This document shows, in pieces, positions 1 to 17,440 of a stretch of 64,000 nt of DNA. The number at the start of each line of letters is the position of its first letter. Within the stretch, counting starts at the first letter, position 1. The notes below the pieces were generated by a model that saw only the letters and a program-made list of their open reading frames with translations, searched no databases and was not told where the DNA came from. The stretch is taken from NCBI GenBank assembly GCA_947650365.1, contig CANTAL010000003.1, forward strand, positions 1,674,001-1,738,000. Reading direction: 5' to 3'. The DNA is from Chamaelirium japonicum (Eukaryota > Streptophyta > Magnoliopsida > Liliales > Melanthiaceae). The translations under genes and the position numbers were made by a program.

Positions 1-3000
1 TTCGTACGATCCATTCTAATTTATTCGAACGATCCATTCAAATTCTTTCATACGATCCATTCTAATTCATTCGTATGATCCATTCTAACTCATTCGGTGG
101 ATCCATTCTAATTCATTTATACGATCCATTCTAATTCATTCGCACGATCCATTCTAATTTATTCGTATGATCCATTCTAATTAATTCACACAAATGTATC
201 CATTCTAATTCATTCGTACGATACATTCTAATTTATTCGTTCAAATATATCCATTCTAATTCATTCGTACGATCCATTCTAATTCATTCGCACGATCCAT
301 TCTAATTCATTCGCACGAATGTATCCATTCTAATTCATCGCACGAATCCGTTCTAATTCATTCGCACGAATGTATCCATTCTAATTCATTCGTGCAAATG
401 AATTAGAACGGATTCGTGCGATGAATTATAATGGATCGTACGAATGAATTAGAATGGATCGTACAAATAAATTAGAATGGATCATACGAATGAATTAGAA
501 TGGATCGTACAAATGAATTAGAAAGGTTACATTTATGAGAATGAATTAGAATGGATCGTACGAATGGATTAGAATGGATCGTACGAATAGATTAGAATGG
601 ATCGTACGAAAGGATTAGAATGGATCGTACGAATGAATTTGAATGGATCGTACGAATGAATAAGAATGGATCGTACGAATGAATTAGAATGGATCGTACG
701 AATGTATCCATTCTAATTCATTCGTACGATCCATTCTAATTCGTTCATATGATCCATTCTAATTCGTTCGTATGATCCATTCTAATTCGTTCATACGATC
801 CATTCTAATTCATTCGCACGATCCATTCTAATTCATTCGCACGATCCATTCTAATTCTTTCATATGATCCATTCTAATTCATTCGCACGAATGTATCCAT
901 TCTAGTTCATTCGTACGCTCCACTCTAATTCATTTGTACGCTCCATTCTTATTCATCGCACAAATGTATCCATTCTAATTCATTCGTACGATCCATTCTA
1001 ATTCATTCGCACGATCGATTCTAACTCATTCGTATGATCCATTCTAATTCATTCGTACGATCCATTCTAATTCTTTCGTACGATCCATTCTAATTCATTC
1101 GCACGATCTATTCTAATTCATTCGTACAACCCATTCTAATTCATTCGTACGATCCATTCTAATTCATTCGCACTATCCATTCTAATTTATTCGTACGATC
1201 CATTCTAATTCATTCGTACAAATGTATCCATTCTAATTCATTCATACGATCCATTCCAATTCATTCGTACGATCCATTCCAATTCATTTGTACGAATGTA
1301 TGCATTCTAATTCATTCGCACAATCCAATCTAATTCAAACGTACGATCCATTCTAATACATTCACATGATGTATTCTAATTCATTCATACGATCCATTCC
1401 AATTCATTTGTACGATCCATTTTAATTCATTCGCATGATCCATTCTAATTCATTCGTATGATACATTCATACGACTGAATTAGAATGGATTGTACGAATG
1501 AATTAGAATTGATCTTACGAATGAATTAGAATGGATCGTACGAATGAATTAGAATGGATCGTGCGAATGAATTTGAATGGATCATACAAATGAATTAGAA
1601 TGCATTGTACGATTCATTCTAATTCATTCGTACGATCCATTCTAATGCATTCGTACAATTCATTCTAATTCATTCGCACGATCCATTCTAATTCATTCGT
1701 ATGATCCATTCTAATTTATTTGGACGAATATATGATCCATTCTAATTTATTCGCAAGAATGTAACCATTCTAATTCATTCGTACAATCCATTCTATTTTA
1801 TTCGTACAAATGTATCCATTCCAATTCATTCGTACGATCCATTCTAATTCATTCGTACGATTCATTCTAATTCATTCGCACGATCCATTCTAATTCATTC
1901 GTACGATCCATTCTAATTCATTCACTCGAATGTATCCATTCTAATTCATTCATACGATCCATTCTAATTTATTCGTACGATCCATTCTAATTCATTCGCA
2001 TGATCCATTCGTACAATCCATTCTAATCCATTCGTACGATCCATTCTAATTCATTCATACGATCCATTCTAATTCGTTCGTACAATCCATTCAAATTCAT
2101 TCGTACGATCTATTCTAATTCATTCGCACGATCCATTCTAATTCATTCGTACGATCCATTCTAATTCATTCGTACGATCCATTCTAATTCATTCGCACGA
2201 ATGTAACCATTCTAATTCATTCGTACGATCCATTTTAATTCATTCCTACGATCCATTCTAATTCATTCGCATGAATGTATCCATTCGAATTCATTTGCAC
2301 GATCTATTCTAATTCATTCCTATGATCCATTCTAATTCATTCGTACGATCTATTCTAATTCATTCGCTCAAATATATCCATTCTAATTCATTCGTACGAT
2401 CCATTCTAATTCATTCATATGATCTATTCTAATTCATTCGCACGAACGTATCCATTCTTATTCATTCGCACAATCCAATCTAATTCAAACGTACGATCCA
2501 TTCTAATTCATTCACATGATGTATTCTAATTCATTCGTATGATCTATTCTATTTTATTCATACGATCCATTCTAATTCATTCGTACGATCCATTCTAATT
2601 CATTCACTCGAATGTATCCATTCTAATTCATTCGTACGATCCATTCTAATTCGTTCCTACGATCCATTCTAATTCGTTCGTACGATCCATTCTAATTCAT
2701 TCATACGATCCATTCTAATTCATTCGTACGATCCATTCTAATTCATTTGTACGAATGAATTAGAATGGATCGTACGAATAGATTAGAATGGATCGTACGA
2801 ATGAATTAAAATGGATCGTGCAAAAGAATTAGAATGAATACATTCGTGCGAATGAATTAGAATGGATCGTGCGAATGCATTAGAATGGATCGTACGAATG
2901 AATTAGAATGAATCGTATGATCCATTCTAATTCATTCGTACGATCCATTCTAATTCATTCGCACGAATGTATCCTTTCTAATTCATTCGTACAATCCATT

Positions 3001-6000
3001 CTAATTCATTCGTACGATCCATTCTAATTCATTCATATGATCCATTCTAATTTATTCATGCAATCCATTCTAATGGATCGTACGAATGAATTAGAATGGA
3101 TCATATGAATGAATAAGAATGGATCGTACGAATGCATTAGAATGGATCGTACGAATGAATTAGAATGGATACATTTGAGCGAATGAATTAGAATGGATCG
3201 TACGATGAATTTGAATGGATCATACAAATGAATTAGAATGGATCGTACGAATGAATTAGAATAAATTGTACGAATGAATTAGAATGGATACATTCGAGCG
3301 AATGAATTAGAATGGATCGTACGAATGAATTAGAATGGATCATAGGAATGAATTAGAATGGATTATATGAATGAACTAGAATGGTTACATTCGTGCGAAT
3401 GAATTAGAATAGATCGTACGAATGGATTAGAATGGATCATACGAATGAATTAAAATGGATACATTCATACGACTGAATTAGAATGGATCGTGCGAATTAA
3501 TTAGAATAGATCGTACGAATGAATTTGAATGGATACATTTGTGCGAATGAATCTGAATGGATTGTATGAATGAATTACAATTTATCGTACGAATGAATTA
3601 GAATGGATCGTACGATTGAATTAGAATAGCTCATACGAATGAATTAGAATGAATCGTACGAATGAATTAGAATGGATACATTCATGCGAATGAATTAGAA
3701 TAGATCGTACGAATGAATTAGAATGGATCGTACGAATGAATTAGAATGGATACATTTGTACGAATGAATTAGAATGGATCGTAGGAATGAATTAGAATGG
3801 ATCGTACGAATGAATTAGAATGGATCGCGCGAATGAATTAGAATGGATCGTATGAATAAATTAGAATGGATCGTACGAATGAATTAAAATGGATTGTGCG
3901 AATGAATTAGAATGGATCATACGAAATGGATACATTCATACGACTGAATTAGAATGGATCATAGGAATGAATTAGAATGGATCGTAGGAATGAATTAGAA
4001 TGGATTGCACGATTAGAATGGATACATTCATACGAATGAATTAGAATGGATCGTACGAATGAATTAGAATGGGTCCTACGAATGAATTTGAATGGATCAT
4101 AGGAATGAATTAGAATGGATCGTGCAAATAAATTAGAATGGATACATTCGTGCGAATGAATTAGAATGGATCGTAGGAATGAATTAGAATGGATCGTACG
4201 AATGAATTAGAATGGTTACATTAGTGCGGATCGTACGAATGAATTAGAATAGATCGTACGAATAAATTAGAATGGATCATACGAACGAATTAGAATGGAT
4301 CATATGAACGAATTAGAATGGATCGTGCGAATGAATTAGAATGGATCATATGAAAGAATTTGAATGGATCGTACGAATGAATTAGAATGGATATATTTAT
4401 GCGAATAAATTAGAATGGATCGTACGAATGAATTAGAATGGATCCACCGAATGAGTTAGAATGGATCGTACGAATGAATTAGAATGGATTGTGCGAATGA
4501 ATTAGAGTGGATCGTATGAATGAATTAGAATGGATTGTACGAATGAATTAGAATGGATAGTACGAATGAATTAGAATGGATCCACCGAATGAGTTAGAAT
4601 GGATCATACGAATGAATTAGAATGGATCGTATGAATGAATTAGAATGGATTGTGCGAATGAATCTGAATGGATTGTATGAATGAATTACAATGGATCGTA
4701 CGAATGAATTAGAATGGATCGTACGAATGAATTAGAACGGATCGTACGAATGAATTAGAATGGATCGTACAAATGAATTAAAAAGGTTACATTTGTGAGA
4801 ATGAATTAGAATGGATCGTACGAATGGATTAGAATGGATCGTACGAATGGATTAGAATGGATCGTACGAATGAATTAGAATGGATCATACAAATGAATTA
4901 GAAAGGTTACATTCGTGAGAATGAATTAGAATGGATCGTACGAATGGATTAGAATGGATCGTACGAATGGATTAGAATGGATCGTACGAATGAATTAGAG
5001 TGGATCATAAGAATGTGTTAGAATGGATCGTACGAATGAATTAGAATGGATTGTGCGAATGAATTAGAATGGATCGTTTGAATGAATAAGAATGGATTGT
5101 ACGAATGAATTAGAATGGATCGTACGAATGGATTAGAATGGATCGTACGAATGGATTAGAACGGATCGTACGAATGAATTAGAATGGATCGTACAAATGA
5201 ATTAGAAAGGCATTCGTACGATCCATTCTAATTCATTCGTATGATCCATTCTAATTCATTCGTACGATCCATTCTAATTCATTTGCATGAATGTATCCAT
5301 TCTAATTCATTCGTACGATCCATTCTAATTCATTCGTACAATCCATTCTAATTCATTCGCATGGTCCATTCTAATTCATTCGCTCGAATGTATCCATTCT
5401 AATTCATTCGTATGATCCATTCTAATTCGTTCATACGATCCATTCTAATTCATTCGTACGATCCATTCTTATTCATTCATACGATCCATTCTAATTCATT
5501 CGCACAATCCATTCTAATTCATTCGCACGATCCATTCTAATTCATTCGTATGATCCATTCTAACTCATTCGGTGGATCCAATCTAATTCATTCGTACGAT
5601 CCATTCTAATTCATTCGCACGATCCATTCTAATTCATTCGTACGATCCAATCTAATTTATTCGTACGATCTATTCTAATTCATTCGTACGATCCATTGTA
5701 ATTCATTCATACAATCCATTCAGATTCATTCGCAAAAATGTATCCATTCAAATTCATTCGTACGATCCATTCTAATTAATTCGCACGATCCATTCTAATT
5801 CAGTCGTATCAATGTATCCATTTTAATTCATTTGTACGATCCATTCTAATTCATTCGTACGATCTAATTTATTCGTACGATCTATTCTAATTCATTCGTA
5901 CGATCGATTCTAATTCATTCGCACGATCCATTCTAATTCATTCTTACGATCCATTCTAATTCATTCGCACAATCCATTCTAATTCATTCGTTCAAATGTA

Positions 6001-9000
6001 TCCATTCTAATTCATTCGTACGATCCATTCTAATTCATTTGCACGATCCATTCTTATTCATCCGCACGAATGTATCCATTCTAATTTATTTGCACGATCC
6101 ATTCTAATTCATTCCTATGATCCATTCTAATTCATTCGTACGATCCATTCTAATTCATTCGCTCGAATATATCCATTCTAATTCATTCGTACGATCCATT
6201 CTAATTCGTTCATACGATCCATTCTAATTCATTCGCATGATCCATTCTAATTCATTTGTACAAATGTATCCATTCTAATTCATTCGCACGATCCATTCTA
6301 ATTCATTCGCACGATCCATTCTAATTCATTCGTACGATTAATTCTAATTCATTCGCACGATCCATTCTAATTCATTCGTACGATCCATTCTTATTCATTC
6401 ATACGATCCATTCTAATTCATTCACATAATCCATTCTAATTGATTCATACGATCCATTCTAATTCATTCGTATGATCCATTCTAACTCATTCGGTGGATC
6501 CATTCTAATTCATTCGTACGATCCATTCTAATTCATTCACACGATCCATTCTAATTTATTCGTACGATCCATTCTAATTCATTCGTACGATCTATTCTAA
6601 TTCATTCGCACGAATAGAACCATTCTAATTCATTCGTACGATTCATTCTAATTCATTCGTATGAGCTATTCTAATTCATTCGTACGATCCATTCTAATTC
6701 ATTCGTACGATCCATTGTAAGTCATTCATACAATCCATTCAGATTCATTCGCACGAATGTATCCATTCTAATTCATTTGCACGATCTATTCTAATTCATT
6801 CGTTCGATTTATTCCAATTCATTCGTACGATCCATTCTAATTCATTCGCATGAATGTATCCATTCTAATTTATTCGTACGATCAAGTCTAATTCATTCGT
6901 ACGATCCATTCTAATTCATTCGCACGAATATATCCATTCTAATTCATTCGTACTATCCTTTCTAATTCATTCGCACGAATGTAACCATTCTAATTCATTC
7001 GTACGATCCATTCTAATTCTTTCCTATGATCCATTCTAATTCATTCGCATGAATGTATCCATTCTAATTCATTTGCACGATCCATTCTAATTCATTCCTA
7101 CGATCCATTCTAATTCATTCGTACAATCCATTCTAATTCATTCGTACGATCCATTCTAATTCATTCGTATGATCCATTCTAACTCATTTGGTGGATCCAT
7201 TCTAATTAATTCGTACGATCCATTCTAATTCATTCGCATGATCCATTCTAATTCATTCGTATGATCCATTCTAATTCATTCGCACGATCCATTCTAATTC
7301 ATTCGCACGATGCAATCGAATTCATTCGCACAAATGTATTTATTCTAATTCATTCGTACAATGCGTTCTAATCCATTCGTACGATCCATTCTAATCCATT
7401 CGTACGATCCATTCTAATTCATTCGCACGAATGTAACCAGTCTAATTCATTTATATGATCTATTCCAATTCATTCGTACGATCCATTCTAATTCATTTGC
7501 ACGATCCATTCTAATGCATTCGTACGATTCAGTCTAATTCATTCGCACGATCCATTCTAATTCATTTGTACGATCCATTCTAATTCATTCGTACGATCCA
7601 TTCTAATTCATTCGCACGATCCATTCTAATTCATTCACACGATCCATTCTAATTCAATCGCACTATCCATTCTAATTCATTCGTACGATCCATTCTAATT
7701 CATTCCTACGATTCATTCTAATTCATTCGCACGAATGTATCCATTCTAATTCATTCGTACGATCCATTCTAATTCATTCGTACAATCCATTCAAATTCAT
7801 TCGTACGATGCAATCTAATTTATTCGCACAAATGTAACCTTTCTAATTCATTTGTACGATCCATTCTAATTCATTCGTACGATCCATTCTAATCCATTCA
7901 TACGATCCATTCTAATTCATTCATACGATCCATTCTAATTCATTCGTACGAATGTATCCATTCTAATGCATTCGTACGATCCATTCTAATTCATTCTCGC
8001 GAATATAACCTTTCTAATTCATTTGTATGATCCATTCTAATTCATTCGTACGATCCATTCTAATCCATTCGTACGATCCATTCTAATCCATTCGTACGTA
8101 CGATCCATTCTAATCCATTCTAATTCATTCGTACGATCCATTCTAATTCATTCTCAGAAATATAACCTTTCTAATTGATTCGTACGATCCATTCTAATTC
8201 ATTCGTACGATCCATTCTAATTTGTTTATATGATCCATTCTAATTCGTTCGTACGATCCATTCTAATTCGTTCGTACGATCCATTCTAATTCATTCCTAT
8301 GATCCATTCTAATTCATTCGTATGATCCATTCTAATTCATTCCTACGATCTATTCTAATTCATTCGCTCGACACAATTCATTCGTACGATCCATTGTAAT
8401 CTATTCGTACGATCCTTTCTAATTCATTCGTACGATCCATTCTAATTCATTCTCACAAATGTAACCTTTCTAATTCATTTGTACAATCCATTCTAATTCA
8501 TTTGTACAATCCATTCTAATTTATTCGTACGATCTATTCTAATTCATTCGCACGATCCATTCTAATTCATTCGCTCGAATGTATCCATTCTAATTCATTC
8601 GTACGATCCATTCTAATGCATTCGTATGATCCATTCTAATTCATTCGTACGATCCATTCTAATTCATTCGTATAATCTATTCTAATTCATTTGCACGAAT
8701 GTAACCATTCTAATCCATTCGAACGATCCATTCTTATTCATTCCTACGAATGTATCCATTCTAGTTCATTCGTACGCTCCATTCTAATTCATTCATACGC
8801 TCCATTCTTATTCATCGCACAAATGTATCCATTCTAATTCATTCGCACAATCCATTCTAATTCATTTGTACGATCCATTCTAATTCATTCGTATGATCCA
8901 TTCTAACTCATTCGGTGGATCCATCCTAATTCATTCGTACGATCCATTCTAATTCATTCGCACGATCCATTCTAAGTTATTCGTACGATCCATTCTAATT

Positions 9001-12000
9001 CATTCGTACGATCTATTCTAATTCATTCGCTCGAATGTATCCATTCTAATTCATTCGTACGAATGAATTAGAATGGATCGTACAAATGAATTAGAATAGT
9101 TACATTCGTGCGAATGAATTAGAATGGATCGTAGGAATAAATTAGAATGGATCGTGCGAATGAATTAGAATGGATCGTACAAATGAATTAGAATGGATCG
9201 TACGAATGAATTAGAATGGATCGAACAAATGAATTAGAATGGATCGTACGAATGAATTAGAATAGATTGTGCGAATGAATTAGAATGGATCCTATGAATA
9301 AATTAGAACGGATCATACGAATGAAATAGAATGGATCGTGCGAATGAATTAGAATGAATCGTACGAATGCATTAGAGTGGATCGTACGAATGAATTAGAA
9401 TGAATCGTATGATCCATTCTAATTCATTCGTCTGATCCATTCTAATTCATTCGTACGAATGTATCCATTCTAATTCATTCGTACAATACATTCTAATTCA
9501 TTCGCACGATCCATTCTAATTCATTCGTATGATCCATTCTAATTCATTCCTACGACCTATTCTAATTCATTTGCTCGAATGTATCCATTCTAATTCATTC
9601 GTTTGATCCATTCTAATTCATTCGTACGATCCATTCAAATTCATTCGCACGATCCATTCTCATTCATTCGTATGATCCATTCTAATTCATTCGTACGATC
9701 CATTCTAATTCTTTCGTACGAACCATTCTAATTCATTCGTACGATCCATTCTTATTCATTCGCACAATTGTATCTATTCTAATTCATTCGTACTATGCGT
9801 TCTAATCCATTCGTACGATCCATTCTATATCGTTCGTACGATCCATTCTAATTCATTCGCACGAATGTAACCATTCTAATTCATTCGTACGATCCATTCT
9901 AATCCATTCGTACGATCCATTCTAATCCATTCACACGAATGTATCCATTCTAATTCATTTGCATGATCCATTCTAATTCATTCCTATGATACATTCTAAT
10001 TCATTCTACGATCCATTCTAATTCATTCGCTCGAATGTATCCATTCTAATTCATTCGTACGATCCATTCTAATTCGTTCGTACGATCCATTCTAATTCGT
10101 TCGTACGATCCATTCTAATTCATTCGCACGATCCATTCTAATTCATTTGTACGATCCATTTTAATTCATTCGCATGATCCATTCTAATTCATTCGTATGA
10201 TACATTCGTGCGAATGAATTAGAATGGATCATATGAATGAATTAGAATGGATCATAGGAATGAATTAGAATGGATCGTGCGAATGAATTAGAATGGATCG
10301 TACGAATGAATTAGAATGGATTGTGTGAATGAATTAGAATGGATCGTATGAATGAATTAGAATGGTTACATTCGTGCGAATGAATTAGAATGGATCGTAC
10401 GAATGGTTTAGAATGGATCGTACGAATGGATTAGAATGGATCGTACGAATGAATTAGAATGGATACATTCGAGCGAATGAATTAGAATGGATCGTACGAA
10501 TGGATTAGAATGGATCGTACGAATGGATTAGAATGTATCGTACGAATGAATTAGAATGGATTATACAAATGAATTAGAAAGGTTACATTCGTGAGAATGA
10601 ATAAGAATGGATCGTATGAACGAATTAGAATGGATCGTACGAATGAATTAGAATGGATACATTCGTGCGAATGAAGTATAATGGATCGGACGAATGAATT
10701 TGAATTGATCGTGCGGATGAATTAGAATGGATCATACGATTGAATTTGAAAGGATCATACGAATAAATTTCTAATTCAGTCGTATGAATGTTTCCATTTT
10801 AATTCATTCGTACGATCTATTCTAATACGTACGATCCATTCTAATCCATTCGTACGATCCATTCTAATTCATTCGTACGATCCATTCTAATTCATTCGTA
10901 CAAATGTATCTATTCTAATTCATTCGTACGATCCATTCTAATTAATTCCTACGATCCATTCTAATTCATTCGCACGAATGTATTCATTCTAATTCATTTG
11001 CATGATCTATTCTAATTCATTCCTATGATCCATTCTAGTTCATTCGTACGATCCATTCTAATTCATTCGCTCGATCCATTCTAATTCGTTCGTACGATCC
11101 ATTCTAATTCATTCGTACGATTCATTCTAACTCATTCCTTTGATCAAATTCATTCGTATGATCCATTCTAATCCATTCGTACGATCCATTCTAATTCATT
11201 CGTACGAATGTATCCGTTCTAATCCATTCGTACGATCCATTCTAATCCATTCGTACGATCCATTCTAATTCATTCGCACGAATGTAACCATTTTAATTCA
11301 TTCATATGATCCATTCTAATCCATTCGTACGATCCATTCTAATTCATTCCTACGATCCATTCTAATTCATTCGCATGAATGTATCCATTCTAATTCATTT
11401 GCACGATCTATTCTAATTCATTCCTATGATCCATTCTAATTCATTCGTACAATCCATTCTAATTCATTCGCTCGAATGTATCCATTCTAATTCATTCGCA
11501 CGATCCATTCTAATTCTTTCATATGATCCATTCTAATTCATTCGCACGAATGTATCCATTATAATTCATTCGTACAATCCATTCTAATTCATTCGCACGA
11601 TCCATTCTAATTCATTCCTATGATCCATTCTAATTCATTTGTATGATCTATTCTAATTCATTCGCACGAATGTATCCATTCTAATTCATTTGCACGATCC
11701 ATTCTAATTCATTCCTATGATCCATTCTAATTCATTCATACGATCCATTCTAATTCATTCGTTCGAATGTATTAATTCTAATTCATTCGTACGATCCATT
11801 CAAATTCGTTCGTACGATCCATTCTAATTCGTTCGTATGATCCATTCTAATTCATTCGTACGATCCATTCTAATGCATTCGTACGATTCATTCTAATTCA
11901 TTAGTACGATCCATTCTAATCCATTCGTACGATCCATTCTAATCCATTCGTACGATCCATTCTAATTCATTCGTATGATCCATTCTAACTCATTCGGTGG

Positions 12001-15000
12001 ATCCATTCTAATGCATTCGTACGATTCATTCTAATTCATTCGCACGTTCCATTCTAATTCATTTGCACGATCCATTCTAATTCATTCCTATGATCCATTC
12101 TAATTCGTTCGCACGATCAATTCTAATTCATTCGCTCGAATGTATCCATTCTAATTCATTTGTACGATCCATTCTAATTAGAAAGGTTACATTCGAGCGA
12201 ATGAATTAGAATAGATCGTAGGAATGAATTAGAATGGATCATACGAATGAATTAGAATGGATCGTGCGAATGAATTAGAATGAATCGTACGAATGCATTA
12301 GAATGGATTGTACGAATGAATTAGAATGAATCGTACGAACGAATTAGAATGGATCGTACGAACGAATTAGAATAGATCGTATGAACGAATTAGAATGGAT
12401 CGTATGAATGAATTAGAATGGATACATTCGAGCAAATGAATTAGAATGGATCGTACGAATGAATTAGAATGGATCATAGGAATGAATTAGAATGGATCGT
12501 GCAAATGAATTAGAATGGATACATTCGTGCCAATGAATTAGAATAGATCATACGAATGAATTAGAATGGATCGTACGAATGTATTAGAATGGATCGTGCG
12601 AATGAATTAGAATGGATCATACGAATGAATTAGAATGGATACATTTGTACGAATGAATTTGAATGGATCGTATGAATGGATTAGAATAGATACATTTGTG
12701 CGAATGAATTAGATTGCATTGTACGAATGAATTTGAATGGATTGTACGAATGAATTAGAATGGATCGTACGAATGAATTAGAATGGATACATTCGAGCGA
12801 ATGAATTAGAATGGATCATACGAATAAATTAGAATGGATACATTTGTGCGAATGAATTTGAATGGATTGCACGAATTAAATTAGAATGGATCATATGAAT
12901 GAATTAGAATGGATCGTGCGAATGAATTAGAATTGATCATATGAATGAATTAGAATGGATAGTACGAATGAATTAGAATGGATCATATGAAAGAATTAGA
13001 ATGGATCATACAAATGAATTAGAATGGATCAAACAAATGTATTAGAAAGGTTACATTCATGAGAATGAATTAGAATGGATCGTACGAATGAATTAGAATG
13101 GATACATTCGAGCGAATGAATTATAATGGATCGTACGAATGAATTAGAATGGATCATAAGAATGAATTAGAATGGATCGTGCAAATGAATTAGAATGGAT
13201 ACATTCGTGCGAATGAATTAGAATGGATCGTAGAAATGAATTAGAATGAATCGTACGAATGAATTAGAATGGTTACATTCGTGCGAATGAATTAGAATGG
13301 ATCATAGGAATGAATTAGAACGGATCGTGCGAATGAATTAGAATGGATCGTACGAATGAATTAGAATGGATCGTACGAATGAAATAGAATGGATACATTC
13401 GTGCGAATGAATTAGAATAGATCGTGCGAATAAATTAGAATGGATTGATCGTACGAATGAATTAGAATGGATCGTGCGAATGAATTAGAATGGATCGTAC
13501 GAATGAATTAGAATGGATTGTACGAATGAATTAGAATGGATCGAACAAATGAATTAGAATGGATACATTCGAGCGAATGAATTAGAATAGATCGTAGGAA
13601 TGAATTAGAATGGATCATACGAATGAATTAGAATAGATTGTGCGAATGAATTAGAAATGATCGTACGAATGAATTAGAATGGATATATTCGTGCGAATGA
13701 ATTAGATTTCATGGTACGAATGAATTTGAATAGATTGTACGAATGAATTAGAATGGATCGTACGAATGAATTAGAATGGATCATGCGAATGAATTAGAAT
13801 AGATCGTACGAATGAATTAGAATGGATCGTACGAATAAATTAGAATGGATCGTGCGAATGAATTAGAATGGATCATACGAATGAATTAGAATGGATCGTA
13901 CAAATGGATTAGAAAGGTTACATTTATGAGAATGAATTAGAATGGATCGTACGAATGGATTAGAATGGATCGTACGAATGAATTAGAATGGATTATGCGA
14001 ATGAATTAGAATGGATTGTACGAATGAATTAGAATGGATACATTTGTGCGAATGAATTAGAATGGATCGTGCGAATGAATTAGAATGGATTGTACGAATG
14101 AATTAGAATGGATATATTTATGCGAATGAATTAGAATGGATCGAACGAATGAATTAGAATGGATACATTTTTGCAAATGAATTAGAATAGATCATACGAA
14201 TGAATTAGAATGGATCGTAGAATGAATTAGAATGGATACATTTGTGCGAATGAATTAGAATGGATCGTATATTCGTGCAAATAAATTAGAATGGATCGTA
14301 CGAATGAATTATAATGGATCCACCGAATGAGTTAGAATGGATCATACGAATGAATTAGAATGGATCGTACGAATGAATTAGAATGGATTGTGCGAATGAA
14401 TTAGAATGGATCGTATGAATGAATAAGAATGGATCGTACGAATGGATTAGAATGGATCGTACGATGCAATCTAATTCATTCTAATTCATTCGCACGAATG
14501 TTCCTAATTCATTCACACGATCCATTCTAATTCATTCGTACGATCCATTCTAATTCATTCGCACGATCCATTCTTATTCATTCATACGATCCATTCTAAT
14601 TCATTCGCACAATCCATTCTAATTCATTCGTACGATCCATTCTAATTCATTCGTATGATCCATTCTAACTCATTCGGTGGATCTATTCTAACTCATTCGT
14701 ACGATCCATTCAAACTCATTCGTACGATGCAATCTAATTCATTCGTACAAATGTATCTATTCTAATTCATTCGTACAATGCGTTCTAATCCATTCGTACG
14801 ATCCATTCTAATCTATTTGTACGATCCATTCTAATTCATTCGCACGAATGTAACCATTCTAATTCATTCATACGATCCATTCTAATTCATTCGTACGTTC
14901 CATTCTAATTCATTCGTTCGATCCATTCTAATTCGTTCATACGATCCATTCTAATTCATTCGTACGATCCATTCTAATTCGTTCATACGATCCATTCTAA

Positions 15001-17163
15001 TTCGTTCGTACGATCCATTCTAATTCGTTCGTACGATCCATTCTAATTCATTTGTACGATCCATTTTAATTCATTCGCATGATCCATTCTAATTCATTTG
15101 TACGATCCATTCTAATTCATTCCTACTATCTATTCTAATTCATTCCTACGACCTATTCTAATTCATTCGCTCGAATGTATCCATTCTAATTCATTCGTAC
15201 AATCCATTCAAATTCATTCGCATGATCCATTCTAATTCATTCGTATGATCCATTCTAATTCATTCTCACGAATGTAGCCTTTCTAATTCATTTGTATGAT
15301 CCATTCTAATTCATTCGTATGATCCATTCTAATCCATTCGTACGATCCATTCTAATCCATTTGTACGATCCATTCTAATCCATTCGTACGATCCATTCTA
15401 ATTTATTCGCACGAATGTATCCATTCTAATCCAATCTAATTCATTCGCTCGAATGTATCCATTCTAATTCATTCGTACGATCCATTCTAATTCATTCGTC
15501 CGATCCATTCTAATTCATTCGCACGAATATATCCATTCTATTTATTCGTACAATCTATTCTAATTCATTCGCACGATCCATTCTAATTCATTCGTATACA
15601 CCATTCTAATTCATTCGTACGATCCATTCTAATTCATTCGCTCGAATGTATCCATTCTAATTCATTCGTACGATCAATTCTAATTCATTCGTACGATCCA
15701 TTCTAATTCATTCTCTCGAATATAATCTTTCTAATTCATTTGTATGATCCATTCTAATTCATTCGTACGATCCATTCTAATCCATTCGTACGATCCATTA
15801 TAATCCATTCGTACGATCCAATCTAACTCATTCGTACGATTCATTCTAATTCATTCGCTCGAATGTATCCATTCTAATTCATCGTACGAATGAATTAGAA
15901 TGGATCGTACGAATGGATTAGAATGGATCATACAAATGGATTAGAATGGATCTTACGAATGGATTAGAATGGATCGTACGAATGAATTAGAATGGATCAT
16001 ACAAATGAATTAGAAAGGTTACATTTATGAGAATGAATTAGAATGGATCGAACGAATGAATTAGAATGGATCGAACGAATGAATTAGAATGGATCGTACG
16101 AATGAATTAGAATGGATACATTCGAGCGAATGAATTAGAATGGATCGTACGAATGAATTAGAATGGATCATACGAATGAATTAGAATGGATCGTGCGAAT
16201 GAATTAGAATGGATTGTACGAATGAATAAGAATGGATACATTCGTGTGAATGAATTAGAATGGATTGGACGAATGAATTAGAATGGATCGTACGAATAAA
16301 TTAGAATGAATATATTCGAGCGAATGAATTAGAATGGATTAGAATAGATACATTCGTGCAAATGGATTAGAATGGATCGTACGAATGGATTAGAATGGAT
16401 CGTACGAATGGATTAGAATGGATTGTACGAATGAATTAGAATGGATCATACAAATAAATTAGAAAGGTTACATTCGTGAGAATGAATTAGAATGGATCGT
16501 ACGAATGAATTAGAATGGATCATGCGAATGAATTTGAATGGATCGTACGAATGAATAAGAATGGATCGTACGAATGAATTAGAATGGATACATTCGAGCG
16601 AATGAATTAGAATAGATCGTAGGAATGAATTAGAATGGATCATACGAATGAATTAGAATGGATCGTGCGAATGAATTAGACGATCCATTCTAATCCATTC
16701 GTACGATCCATTCTAATTCATTTGCACGAATATAACCACTCTAATTTATTCGTACGATCCAATATAATTCATTCGTACGATCCATTCTAATTCATTTGTA
16801 CGAATGTATCCATTCTAATTCATTCGCACGATCCATTCTAATTCATTCGTATGATCCATTCTTATTCATTCGTACGATCCATTCTAATTCATTCGCACAA
16901 ATGTATCCATTCTAATTCATTCGTACTATCCATTCTAATTCATTCGCACGATCCATTCTAATTCATTCGTATGATCCATTCTAATTCATTCGCACGATCC
17001 ATTCTAATTCATTCGTACGATCCATTCTAATTCATTCTCACAAATGTAACCTTTCTAATTCATTTGTACGATCGATTCTAATTCATTCGTACGATCCATT
17101 CTAATTCATTCGTACGATCCATTCTAATTCATTCGTATGATCCATTCTAATTTATTCGTTCAA

Positions 17164-17440
17164 ATATATCCATTCTAATTCATTCATACGATCCATTCTA
17201 ATTCATTCGCACGATCCATTCTAATTCATTCTTACGATCTATTCTAATTCATTCGTATGATCAATTCTAATTCATTCGTACAATCCATTCTAATTCAGTC
17301 GTATGAATGTATCATACGAATGAATTAGAATGGATCATGCGAATGAATTAAAATGTATCGTACAAATGAATTAGAATGGATCGTGCGAATGAATTAGAAT
17401 GGATCGTACGAATGAATTAGAATGGATCGTACGAATGAAT
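17164..17440. repeat. Higher-order duplicate within the satellite, copy 1
   Basis: About 280 bp that recur 723 bp downstream at about 17887-18160. The block includes a reverse-to-forward orientation junction near 17313 and the same series of variant monomers, among them a unit with AAAATGTATCGTACAAAT. Sharing a whole junction plus private variants shows that the segment was copied as one piece, so the two junctions are one event. Confidence 0.8.

Noticed and set aside
3033-16643. Open frames of about 65 codons inside the satellite
   Set aside because: The 23-bp period is not a multiple of three and the consensus has few stops, so open frames with a 23-residue repeat arise automatically. There is no start context, composition or family similarity of a gene.
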